Assembly (NCBI RefSeq): GCF_002786295.1
Contig: NZ_PGTC01000017.1
Location: 124,001-188,000 of the forward strand
From: Pseudooceanicola marinus
GTDB lineage: Bacteria; Pseudomonadota; Alphaproteobacteria; Rhodobacterales; Rhodobacteraceae
Direction of reading: 5' to 3'
DNA: 64,000 nucleotides
Shown piece by piece: positions 9,731 through 17,745 of the stretch; within the stretch, counting starts at the first letter, position 1, and each line of letters begins with the position of its first letter. A program made the translations under genes and the position numbers. A model generated the notes under the pieces. It saw nothing but the letters and a program-made list of their open reading frames with translations, ran no database searches and was not told the DNA's origin.

Positions 9731-10621
9731 TTATTCGATGTTCTGTACCTGCTCGCGCATCTGGTCGATCAGCGTCTTCAGTTCCAGGCCAATGGCCGTC
9801 AGATCCTTGTCCTGCGCCTTGGAACACAGGGTGTTGGCCTCGCGGTTGAACTCCTGGGCCAGGAAATCCAGCTTGCGGCCGACCGCACCGGGCTCATCCA
9901 GCAGGGCGCGGGCCGCGTCGACATGGGCGCGCAGACGGTCCAACTCCTCGGTGACGTCGGATTTTATGGCAATCAGCGCCAGTTCCTGCGCGATCCGGTC
10001 CGCATCCTGCCCCGGCGCGCCCTCCAGCACCCGGGCCATCGCGCTCCGCAGCGCCTCGGCCTGACGTGGGCTGCGCGCTGCGGCTGCGGCTTCGGCGCGG
10101 CTGACCAGCCCCGCGATCGCGTCCAACTGCCCGTTCAGGACCTCGGATACCGCGGCGCCTTCGCTGCCGCGCATCGCCAGGAAGTCCGCCAACAGCGGCT
10201 CGAAATCCACCAGCAGGGCCTCGCGCAGCACGTCGCCAGCCTCCTCGGGCTGCGCCGCCTCCAGGACACCGCGCATCGCCAGCACATCGGCCGCGCTCGG
10301 CACGGCGAGGGTGATCCCGCGTGCCTCCGCCGCCGTCTCGACCTCGGCCAGCGCCACCAGCATCGCGTCGAGCTGGCCAGGGTTCACCTGCATGGCGCCG
10401 CCCGCCTCTTCGCGCGTCAGCCGCAGGTTCAGCGTCACCGATCCGCGCGCCAGCGCGGCGCCGAGGCGCGCCCGCAGCGCCGCCTCCAGCCCCGGGACCC
10501 AGTCCGGCAGGCGCAACCGCAAGTCCAGCCCCTTGGCATTGACCGAGCGCAACTCCCAGCTCCAGCCATGGCCAAGTCTCTGGCCCCGCCGGGCCGCAAA
10601 TCCTGTCATCGAATATATCAT
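9731..10621 (-). CDS. yicC: YicC family endoribonuclease
   Basis: 296 residues beginning MIYSMTGFA, the invariant N-terminus of the YicC/YloC family, which fixes the start at 10621 although the frame is open 38 codons further upstream. The C-terminal part (DUF1732) contains DRIAQELALIAIKSDVTEELDRL and KLDFLAQEFNREANTLCSKAQD, both family hallmarks. E. coli YicC is known as a conserved endoribonuclease affecting small RNA stability. Upstream of gmk by about 107 bases. Confidence 0.93.
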   Translation of the reverse strand: MIYSMTGFAARRGQRLGHGWSWELRSVNAKGLDLRLRLPDWVPGLEAALRARLGAALARGSVTLNLRLTREEAGGAMQVNPGQLDAMLVALAEVETAAEARGITLAVPSAADVLAMRGVLEAAQPEEAGDVLREALLVDFEPLLADFLAMRGSEGAAVSEVLNGQLDAIAGLVSRAEAAAAARSPRQAEALRSAMARVLEGAPGQDADRIAQELALIAIKSDVTEELDRLRAHVDAARALLDEPGAVGRKLDFLAQEFNREANTLCSKAQDKDLTAIGLELKTLIDQMREQVQNIE

Positions 10622-10928
10622 CGCCCCGCCCCTTCGGTGTCGTCTGTCCCTGCCGTGCCCCGGCCAACCGACCCTGGGCGCACGCTGCGCTCGGCAGCGG
10701 TTAACCATTGCCTCAGAAAAAAGGGAAAATTGCAATCAACTGTGGCATATTAATGGATACGTAACCTCTGTGAAGATTGCTTTAACGAAGCCAGTTCAGC
10801 CCCGGGTCCGCCCGGGACCATCGCCCCGCGCAGGGGGCCTTCGGGGCTTCCTGCGCCGCGCGGTGCACCGGCTTTCGCGCTCCAACTCTGAAGGCGGAGG
10901 CTGCGATGACACAAGCTGGAGTTTTGAA

Positions 10929-11693
10929 ATGCCACAGGATGGGGACGGCAGCACCGTCATCACCATGGCGGGCTACGTAGATGCGGCCCGCTTCAACGCC
11001 GTGCAGGAGGTCGAGGCCTACTGGGAGGCTATTCGCGCCGGCCGCCTAGTGCCGCGCCGGTCCGACATTGACCCGCGCGGCATCGAACGGGCCCTGGAAT
11101 ACGCCTTTATCCTGGAACGGGTGGCGCCGGGTATTGCGCGGATGCGCATCGCCGGGTCGCACCTGTCCGATCTGATGGGCATGGAGGTGCGCGGGATGCC
11201 GCTTTCCGCCTTCATGACGCCCCAGGGGCGCAACGAGCTGGGCGAGATCCTGGAAGAGGTCTTCGACAGCCCGGCGAGGGCGGTGGTCGACCTGCACGCG
11301 GAACGCGGCATCGGCAAGCCCGAGATCGCCGCACGGCTGGTTCTGTTGCCGATGAAAAGCGACCTCGGGGACATTTCCCGCGTGCTGGGCTGCCTGGCCA
11401 CCAACGGCGAGATCGGGCGCGCCCCGCGCCGCTTCGACATCACCGCCAGCCAGGTGACGCCCCTTCTGGGCGACTTCATGCGCTCGCCCGAGGGCGACCC
11501 GCGCAAAGAGCGGACGCCCGAGACGACCGGGACGCGATCCGAACCCATGGCGAAGTACCCCGGCCTGCAGGAGCCTTCCGCGCGCTACATCCCGGCCCCG
11601 GCCAGCACGTCGGGACAGGGCGACCGGCCGCCACAGGCGCCGAAGATGAAACCCGGTCCACGCCCCTACCTGCGTGTCGTCCAGAACGACTGA
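10929..11693 (+). CDS. PAS-domain protein (PF07310-like)
   Basis: 254 residues. The first 170 resemble the short single-PAS proteins frequent in Rhodobacterales and Rhizobiales: YWEAIRAGRLVPRRSDIDPRGIERALEYAFILERVAPGIARMRIAG then GMEVRGMPLSAFMTPQGR. No output domain follows; the C-terminal 80 residues are Pro/Arg-rich and probably disordered. The ligand and partner are unknown; related proteins are thought to be sensory or flagella/cell-cycle accessory proteins. The frame is open far upstream, but PAS homology and codon use support the ATG at 10929; no strong ribosome binding site was seen. Confidence 0.75.
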   Translation: MPQDGDGSTVITMAGYVDAARFNAVQEVEAYWEAIRAGRLVPRRSDIDPRGIERALEYAFILERVAPGIARMRIAGSHLSDLMGMEVRGMPLSAFMTPQGRNELGEILEEVFDSPARAVVDLHAERGIGKPEIAARLVLLPMKSDLGDISRVLGCLATNGEIGRAPRRFDITASQVTPLLGDFMRSPEGDPRKERTPETTGTRSEPMAKYPGLQEPSARYIPAPASTSGQGDRPPQAPKMKPGPRPYLRVVQND

Positions 11694-11751
11694 CCGCGCC
11701 TTAGGCGACGGATCCTGCGCCAGCTTCCGGTGAACGCGGCGCCCCATGAGA

Positions 11752-11781
11752 AAAGCCGCCGAGGGATCCCCCGGCGGCTTT
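11752..11781. terminator. Bidirectional terminator between converging genes
   Basis: A 10-base perfect stem (AAAGCCGCCG / CGGCGGCTTT) encloses GGGATCCC-type bases. It is flanked by TCGTGTTTTC on the plus side and TTCTC on the minus side. It sits between the ends of the PAS gene (plus) and the DAHP synthase gene (minus), so it can stop transcription from both. Confidence 0.85.
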
Positions 11782-11818
11782 CGTGTTTTCGGTTGCGCAA
11801 CAGCGCGGCAGAATCGCC

Positions 11819-13186
11819 TCAGCCGTTGGCCGCCATGCGGGTTTCGCGCAGGCTGACCAGCTCTTCGGCCACCATGAAGGCCAGTTCCAGCGCTTGGGTC
11901 GCGTTCAGGCGCGGATCGCAGGCGGTGTGGTAGCGGTCGCTCAGGTTCTCTTCCGACACGGCGTAGACGCCACCGGTGCATTCGGTCACGTCGTTGCCCG
12001 TCATCTCGAAATGCACGCCGGCAGGGATGGTGCCGTGATCGCGATGGACCGCGAAGAACTCCTGCACCTCGGCCAGAACGGTGTGCACCTGGCGGGTCTT
12101 GTAGCCGGTGTTCGACTTGATCGTGTTGCCGTGCATCGGGTCGCAGACCCAGACCACGTTGGCGCCTTCGGCCTTCACCGTTTCGATCAGGCGCGGCAGA
12201 TGTTCCGCCACCTTGCCGGCCCCGAAGCGCGCGATCAGGGTCAGGCGTCCCATCTCGTTGTTCGGGTTCAGCTTGCGCATCAGCTCCTTCAGGTCCTCGG
12301 AGGTGGTCGAGGGGCCGCACTTCAGGCCGATCGGGTTCAGCACGCCGCGGCAGAATTCCACGTGGGCGCCATCCACCTGGCGGGTGCGGTCGCCGATCCA
12401 GATCATGTGACCGGAGCCTGCCAGCCATTTGCCGGACGTCGAGTCCATCCGGCACAGCGCCTCTTCATATTCCAGCAGCAGCGCCTCGTGGCTGGTGTAG
12501 AATTCCACCTGCCGCAGGGTGTGCGCACTTTCGGGGGTAACCCCGGCCGCCTTGATGAAGTCGAGCGTGTCGCCGATCCGGTTCGCCATGTCGCGGAATT
12601 TCTCCGCCTTGTCGGAGGCGGTGAAGCCCAGGGTCCACTGGTGGACCGAGTTCACGTCGGCATAGCCCCCGGTGGAGAAGGCGCGCAGCAGGTTCAACGT
12701 CGCGGCGGCCTGGGTGTAGGCCTGCAGCATCTTCTGCGGGTTCGGCACGCGGGCCTCGGCCGTGAAGGGCAGATCGTTGATGATGTCACCGCGGTAGCTG
12801 GGCAGTTCGACGCCGTCGATCGTCTCGGTCGCGGCCGAGCGGGGCTTGGCGAACTGACCGGCCATCCGGCCAACCTTCACCACCGGCACCTTGGCGCCGT
12901 AGGTCAGCACCATGGCCATCTGCAGCATCACCTTGAAGGTGTCGCGAATGCTGTCGGCGCTGAACTGGTCGAAGCTCTCGGCGCAGTCGCCGCCCTGCAA
13001 CAGGAAGGCCTCGCCGCGTCCGGCGGCGCCCAGCTCTTCGCGCAGGCGACGCGCCTCGCCCGCAAAGACGAGGGGCGGATACTTCGAAAGCTGGCCTTCG
13101 ACGGCATGCAGCGCTTCCTGATCCTGATAGTCAGGCATCTGCACCCGCGGCTTGTTGCGCCAATCGGACTTCTGCCAGGTCCCCAT
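11819..13186 (-). CDS. aroG: Class II 3-deoxy-7-phosphoheptulonate synthase
   Basis: 455 residues. It condenses phosphoenolpyruvate and erythrose-4-phosphate, the first step of aromatic amino acid biosynthesis. It is the plant-like class II enzyme: it has the QGGDCAESF motif near 90, VGRMAGQFAKPRS, and WVCDPMHGNT and HFEMTGNDVTECTGG in the C-terminal half, with the metal-binding Cys, His and Glu of the family. MGTWQKSDWR fixes the start at 13186; the frame is open further upstream but without family similarity. Confidence 0.96.
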   Translation of the reverse strand: MGTWQKSDWRNKPRVQMPDYQDQEALHAVEGQLSKYPPLVFAGEARRLREELGAAGRGEAFLLQGGDCAESFDQFSADSIRDTFKVMLQMAMVLTYGAKVPVVKVGRMAGQFAKPRSAATETIDGVELPSYRGDIINDLPFTAEARVPNPQKMLQAYTQAAATLNLLRAFSTGGYADVNSVHQWTLGFTASDKAEKFRDMANRIGDTLDFIKAAGVTPESAHTLRQVEFYTSHEALLLEYEEALCRMDSTSGKWLAGSGHMIWIGDRTRQVDGAHVEFCRGVLNPIGLKCGPSTTSEDLKELMRKLNPNNEMGRLTLIARFGAGKVAEHLPRLIETVKAEGANVVWVCDPMHGNTIKSNTGYKTRQVHTVLAEVQEFFAVHRDHGTIPAGVHFEMTGNDVTECTGGVYAVSEENLSDRYHTACDPRLNATQALELAFMVAEELVSLRETRMAANG

Positions 13187-13370
13187 CTTATCCTCCGGGT
13201 TTACAGCTTCTTGAGGGGTCAAGCCTATAGCGGCTTGGACCTCAAAGAGCCACAATTCTTTTGCGACGCTTGACGTCGCGCCCCGGCTCTGCGCTTCATT
13301 ATCCCCACTTCCGTGCGGCCCCTCACCGCCCGGATCGCCAAAGACCACGTCAGCCAAGTCAGGTTCGCCC

Positions 13371-14378
13371 ATGCCGGAGCCCCGCCCCCCGCTCTCTTCG
13401 GCCCCCACAGCCGCCCCGCGCCAACGTCGCTTCATCTTCGTCCTGCTGGACCAGTTCACCCTGTTGTCCTTCTCTTCGGCCCTGGAATGCCTGCGGATCG
13501 CCAACCGCATGTCGGGCCAGCCTCTTTATGCCTGGACCCTGCAAAGCGAGGAAGGCGAGCCCGTGACCTGTTCGGGCGGCGTCTCCTTCAACGTCGACGG
13601 CCCCCTGGGCGAGGTTGGCCGCGAGGATTTCGTGATGATCTGTGGCGGCATCGGGGTGAAGGAGAAGACCACCAAGAAGCTGATGAACTGGCTGCGCCGC
13701 GAATCCCGCAAGGGCGCGGCCATTGGCGGGCTCTGCACCGCGGCGCATGTGCTGGCCAAGGCCGGGCTGCTGGACGGCAAGCGCGCCACGACGCACTGGG
13801 AAAACCACGACGGCTTCGCCGAGGAGTTCCACGAGGTGACGCTGACCAAGTCGGTCTTCGTCATCGACGGCAATCGGATGACGACCGCCGGCGGCACCTC
13901 GTCGATTGACCTGATGCTGAAACTGATCGCGGACCAGCAGGGCGAGGATCTGGCCAATGCCGTGGCCGACCAGCTGATCTATTCCTCGATCCGCACAGAC
14001 CAGGACACGCAGCGGCTCTCTGTGCCCACGCGGATCGGTGTGCGCCATCCGAAGCTTAGCCAGGTGATCCAGATGATGGAGGCCAATATCGAGGAGCCGA
14101 TCAGCCCCGCGATCCTGGCCAAGGAGGTGGGCATGTCGACCCGCCAGCTGGAACGCCTGTTCCGGCGCTACCTGAACCGCTCGCCCAAGCGCTATTACAT
14201 GGAACTGCGCCTGTCCAAGGCGCGCAACCTGTTGATGCAGACGGATATGTCGGTGATCAACGTGGCGCTGTCCTGCGGCTTCGCCTCGCCGTCGCATTTC
14301 TCGAAATGCTACCGGACGCAGTACCAGACGACCCCTTACCGCGAACGCGGCACACAGGGCACGCGGCTGTCGACCTGA
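13371..14378 (+). CDS. GlxA-family AraC-type transcriptional regulator
   Basis: 335 residues. An N-terminal DJ-1/PfpI-like domain (about 18-190: FIFVLLDQFTLLSFSSALE, GGLCTAAHVLAKAGLLDG, RATTHWENHDGF) precedes a C-terminal AraC double helix-turn-helix (about 225-325: ISPAILAKEVGMSTRQLERLFRRYL, SVINVALSCGFASPSHFSKCYR). The layout and sequence resemble GbdR/CdhR regulators of glycine betaine and carnitine use in Pseudomonas, but the effector cannot be deduced. It is transcribed away from aroG, with 184 bases of shared upstream DNA. Confidence 0.88.
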   Translation: MPEPRPPLSSAPTAAPRQRRFIFVLLDQFTLLSFSSALECLRIANRMSGQPLYAWTLQSEEGEPVTCSGGVSFNVDGPLGEVGREDFVMICGGIGVKEKTTKKLMNWLRRESRKGAAIGGLCTAAHVLAKAGLLDGKRATTHWENHDGFAEEFHEVTLTKSVFVIDGNRMTTAGGTSSIDLMLKLIADQQGEDLANAVADQLIYSSIRTDQDTQRLSVPTRIGVRHPKLSQVIQMMEANIEEPISPAILAKEVGMSTRQLERLFRRYLNRSPKRYYMELRLSKARNLLMQTDMSVINVALSCGFASPSHFSKCYRTQYQTTPYRERGTQGTRLST

Positions 14379-14404
14379 CCCCGGTCGGTCCGCGACCGCG
14401 CGCC

Positions 14405-16027
14405 TCAGTCCACGGTCCCCTTCCGGTTCAGACGATAGTCCAGCTTGGCCCGCGTGAGGCCAAGCAGCCGGGCGGCGGAGGAGGTATTGCCTCCGGCCTC
14501 CTCCAGCGCGTGCCGCTCCAAGGCCGAGACAACCTGATCCAGCGTCAGACCGTCCTGCAAGAGCGGGCGCAGCACATCCCAGAGCGGCGCGACCCGGGCG
14601 GCGTTCTGGTCACCTGCCGTCGCCGCCTGTCCCGCGCCGCTCGGCGCCACGTCATCCGTGGCCGCGCGCAGGTTCGCCGCCGTGATCCGGCCCTGCGTCT
14701 GCGCCAGCAAGGCGGCGCGCAAGACCGTGCTCTCCAGCTGCGGCAGGTTGCCGGGCCATTGCCGCGCCTTCAGGGCCGCGCGGGCCTCCTCCTCGATGAC
14801 CGGGGCGGCAGCCGACCGGCGCTGCGCCCGCCGCGCCAGGAAGGCTTCGGCAAGGGGCACGACATCCTCGGGCCGGTCGGCCAGCGAACGCATGGCCACA
14901 TGGGCGACCGACAGGGCAAACAGCAACTCCGCCCGCAGCGCCCCCTGCCCCTGCAAACGTGACAGCGGTAGGGTGGACAGGCCGACCAGAAGGACCTTCT
15001 CCGGGCGCGCCCGGGCCGATTTCAGCAGGGCCAGAAGATCGACCTGAACCGCCTCCGGCAGCGCCTCCAGCGCGTCGATGACCAGGACCTGCCCCCCCGC
15101 CGTGCCCTTGGTCAGCGCCTGGGCGATCGCCTCCAGCACCCGGGGCAGCGTTGACGACGCACCATGGACCCGGTGCACCTCCGCCGTGCGAAACCGCTTT
15201 GCCGTCAGCCAGTTGGCCACCGCGAACCGGCCCGACCCGTCCGGCCCGGTGATCAGTGCATTCAGGCCTTGTTCCGCAATCCGCTCCAACGTCGGGCGCA
15301 GCGGGGCGACGATCAGGTCCTCGGCGCGCGCGGCGGGCCCGGGGGCATCGTCGGCCTCAATCCGCGGCTGGCTTTCGGCACGGGTGACAAGAACCTCCTC
15401 AAGGAACATCCGCACGAAGGGATCGTCGCGCCCCCAGTCGTCGACCGTCTTGCCCACCACCCGGCAGGACTTGTCGCCCATGGCCGCACAGCTGACCTCC
15501 TTGTAGAGGATCAGCTTGCGGAAGAAGACACTGGCATAGCCAGCTGCATAGCCCGTCTGGGCCCAGCACACGGGCTTCGTCGCCCGCCCGTGGCGACGCG
15601 AATATTCGCTCGCCTCCACCGAGTCATGCCACAGGAAATCCCCGGAAAACCGGTCGTTGCGAAAGTCGAAGTCGTTGTGCATCGTCTCCACCCGCACGGT
15701 GCCGGTGACCATGTGCAGTCGCGTCCCGGCAGTGAAGGCATCACCGATGTCCAGGTTCGGCCAGGCCCGGCGGACGAACTCCGCATCCTCCCGCCCGCTG
15801 CGGTAGCCCAGGCGCAGCAGCAGCACCATCGCCTCCCGCTCGCCGAAGCGACGGATCAGCTCGTCCTGAAGATCCGCCCCGAAGGTCGCCCGCGACAGCA
15901 CCATCCGCGCGCCGTTCAGCTCGATGCTGCCGCGCGTCGGGCTGAAGGTCATCCTGTCCAGCATGTCCGCCAGGGTCGGCCGTCCGCCCCGGTCCAGAAG
16001 GCTGAGTTCATCGCGTGAGATTCTCAT
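14405..16027 (-). CDS. XylR/DmpR-like sensor regulator with degenerate AAA+ domain
   Basis: 540 residues. The N-terminal XylR_N domain (about 10-115) and V4R domain (about 125-195) closely follow the phenol-sensing domain of DmpR/PoxR, including Cys154, Cys180 and Cys188, which match the spacing of that domain's zinc-binding cysteines. The central AAA+ domain (about 235-455) is degenerate: Walker A is reduced to ITGPDGSGRF, Walker B to VLVIDAL, and the GAFTGA loop that contacts sigma-54 is absent. A Fis-type helix-turn-helix closes the protein (ALEEAGGNTSSAARLLGLTRAKLDYRL). It probably senses an aromatic compound and controls the adjacent divergent cupin-SDR-transporter cluster, not through sigma-54 activation. 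Confidence 0.85.
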   Translation of the reverse strand: MRISRDELSLLDRGGRPTLADMLDRMTFSPTRGSIELNGARMVLSRATFGADLQDELIRRFGEREAMVLLLRLGYRSGREDAEFVRRAWPNLDIGDAFTAGTRLHMVTGTVRVETMHNDFDFRNDRFSGDFLWHDSVEASEYSRRHGRATKPVCWAQTGYAAGYASVFFRKLILYKEVSCAAMGDKSCRVVGKTVDDWGRDDPFVRMFLEEVLVTRAESQPRIEADDAPGPAARAEDLIVAPLRPTLERIAEQGLNALITGPDGSGRFAVANWLTAKRFRTAEVHRVHGASSTLPRVLEAIAQALTKGTAGGQVLVIDALEALPEAVQVDLLALLKSARARPEKVLLVGLSTLPLSRLQGQGALRAELLFALSVAHVAMRSLADRPEDVVPLAEAFLARRAQRRSAAAPVIEEEARAALKARQWPGNLPQLESTVLRAALLAQTQGRITAANLRAATDDVAPSGAGQAATAGDQNAARVAPLWDVLRPLLQDGLTLDQVVSALERHALEEAGGNTSSAARLLGLTRAKLDYRLNRKGTVD

Positions 16028-16038
16028 GGCCGTAGTTA

Positions 16039-16070
16039 ATCATATGATGCAGCCATTTCAGCAATTGATT
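16039..16070. promoter_or_regulatory. Candidate operator between the sensor regulator and the cupin operon
   Basis: Just upstream of the regulator start is a perfect 10-base palindrome ATCATATGAT (16039-16048), then CAATTGATT (16062-16070), which resembles the core of XylR/DmpR upstream activating sequences (TTGATCAATTGATCAA-like). Its position in the divergent promoter region suits a regulator site. The match is partial, so this is inference. Confidence 0.35.
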
Positions 16071-16269
16071 GAGCCGCGATGCAGAGAAAGTGACGCCCTG
16101 ACCGCACAGACACAGGACTTCTCAAGGAGAATTTCCCCGTTACGTAGCGGAAAAGAAGGCCCCGACCGGGCACGCTGCCACGCAGCATGAAAAAAAGATT
16201 TTGACGGGATACAGCTATTGGCGGCCTCCTTGGTGTCGCCCCTGAAACCGGGGGCAAAGGGAGGATCAC

Positions 16270-16785
16270 ATGACCAAGCAAGACCTGATTACCAAGCTGC
16301 CCGATGAGCCCCACGAAGCGATGATCAACCGCTTCGGCAAGGAGGGTGCCTTCATCCCCGGCGATGACAAGAACAACCCCTGGGTGCCCTTCGGCGAGGC
16401 GGCGGCGATCAAGCATCTGGCCTTCGACATCCGCCAGAACTCAGTCGCGAACATCCTTTGGGTGAAGGGCGGCGGGCGCATCGGCACGCATAAGCACCGG
16501 GGCGTCGTCTCCGCCGTGACGCTGGAAGGGTCCTGGGGCTACTACGAATACGACTGGGTCGCGCGCCCCGGCGATTTTGTCTACGAGCTGCCGGGCACGG
16601 CCCACACGCTGTATTCCGACGACCCGAACGGCATGAAGGCGCTGTTCTGGATCAACGGGGCGATCGAGTTCTTCGACGACGACGCCAACTACGACTTCAC
16701 CGCTGACGTGTTCTGGTTCATCGACCACTACGTCAGCTACTGCGAAGCCAACAACATCCCGATCAACAACGACATGTTCATGTGA
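16270..16785 (+). CDS. Cupin, 2,4'-dihydroxyacetophenone dioxygenase-like
   Basis: 171-residue single-domain cupin. The metal site is visible as GTHKHRG (His74, His76) and GTAHTLYSDD (His112), a three-His set as in 2,4'-dihydroxyacetophenone dioxygenase (DAD), which cleaves a C-C bond in a hydroxyketone side chain to give 4-hydroxybenzoate and formate. Length and motif order fit DAD-family proteins. GGGAGGATCAC immediately before the ATG is a strong ribosome binding site. It is the first gene of an operon with an SDR and an ABC importer, so its substrate is probably the imported compound or its oxidation product. Confidence 0.78.
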   Translation: MTKQDLITKLPDEPHEAMINRFGKEGAFIPGDDKNNPWVPFGEAAAIKHLAFDIRQNSVANILWVKGGGRIGTHKHRGVVSAVTLEGSWGYYEYDWVARPGDFVYELPGTAHTLYSDDPNGMKALFWINGAIEFFDDDANYDFTADVFWFIDHYVSYCEANNIPINNDMFM

Positions 16786-16815
16786 GCCGGACCGGGGCAC
16801 ATGAGGGAGGAGAGC

Positions 16816-17652
16816 ATGTCGCTAGACAGGATGTTCGACGTGACGGGCAAATCCGTCATCGTCACCGGCGCTGCCTATGGCCTGGGCCGCGCCTATGCGG
16901 AGATCATGGCCAGCCGGGGGGCCGATGTCACCCTGCTGGACATCAACGGCGATCAGCTGGACCGCACTGTCGACGAGATCCGCGATAGTGGCATCGCGGG
17001 CCAGGTTGCGGGCGCCGCCGTCGATGTGACCGACCGCACCGCGCTGGCCGAGGCCTTCGACGCGGTGGCGGCGCGCCAGGGCGGCATCGACGTGGTCTTT
17101 GCCAACGCCGGCGTCGATGCGGGCCCCGGCTTCCTGACCCCCGAGGGGCGGAGGAATCCGGATGGGCAGATCGACGCGCTGGATGACGCGCATTGGGACA
17201 AGGTGATCGGGGTGAACCTCACCTCGATTTACAACACCATGAAGCTGGCAGCGCGTCACATGAAGGCGCAGGGGCGCGGCGGGTCGATCATCGCCACCTC
17301 GTCCATCGCGGCCTTCTACGTCGATGGCATCGTCGGCACCCCCTACATGCCCGCCAAGGCCGGGGTCAGCCACCTGGTCAAGCAGCTGGCGATGGAGCTG
17401 GGCCGCTACCAGATCCGGGTCAACGCGATCTGCCCCGGCCCCTTCATCACCAATATCGCCGGCGGCCGCATGGCCAATGTCGAGGACCGACAGGCCTTCA
17501 TCCGCTGGTCCTGCCTGGGCCGCGTGGCCGAGACCGACGAGATCAAGCCGCTGGCGCTTTACCTGGCCTCGCAGGCCTCGGGCTATGTCACCGGATCGCA
17601 GATGGTGATCGACGGCGGCCTGATCCTGCGCCCCGCCCAGGAAATCGACTGA
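16816..17652 (+). CDS. Short-chain dehydrogenase/reductase
   Basis: 278-residue classical SDR. It has the cofactor motif TGAAYGLG (about 17-24) with Asp in LLDIN favouring NAD(H), NAG (FANAGVD), and the catalytic Ser (ATSSIAAF) and YMPAK (Tyr-x-x-x-Lys). It likely oxidises an alcohol intermediate of the pathway served by the neighbouring cupin. An ATG also occurs at 16801, but GAGGGAGGAGAGC directly before 16816 is an ideal ribosome binding site, so that start was chosen. Confidence 0.88.
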   Translation: MSLDRMFDVTGKSVIVTGAAYGLGRAYAEIMASRGADVTLLDINGDQLDRTVDEIRDSGIAGQVAGAAVDVTDRTALAEAFDAVAARQGGIDVVFANAGVDAGPGFLTPEGRRNPDGQIDALDDAHWDKVIGVNLTSIYNTMKLAARHMKAQGRGGSIIATSSIAAFYVDGIVGTPYMPAKAGVSHLVKQLAMELGRYQIRVNAICPGPFITNIAGGRMANVEDRQAFIRWSCLGRVAETDEIKPLALYLASQASGYVTGSQMVIDGGLILRPAQEID

Positions 17653-17745
17653 CAACCGCCCTGGCGGCACGCCGCCGCCAGTCGCGACCCGTCACGCCCC
17701 GGGCAGGAGGAGGCCCGCCGTGACGTCATCAGGGAGGAGAAGACC

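Noticed and set aside
16130-16240. Possible sigma-54 (-24/-12) promoter before the cupin gene (GGGCACG... and TGGCGG...TTGG)
   Set aside because: Neither candidate has GG and GC at the required 10-base spacing, and the regulator lacks the sigma-54 contact loop.
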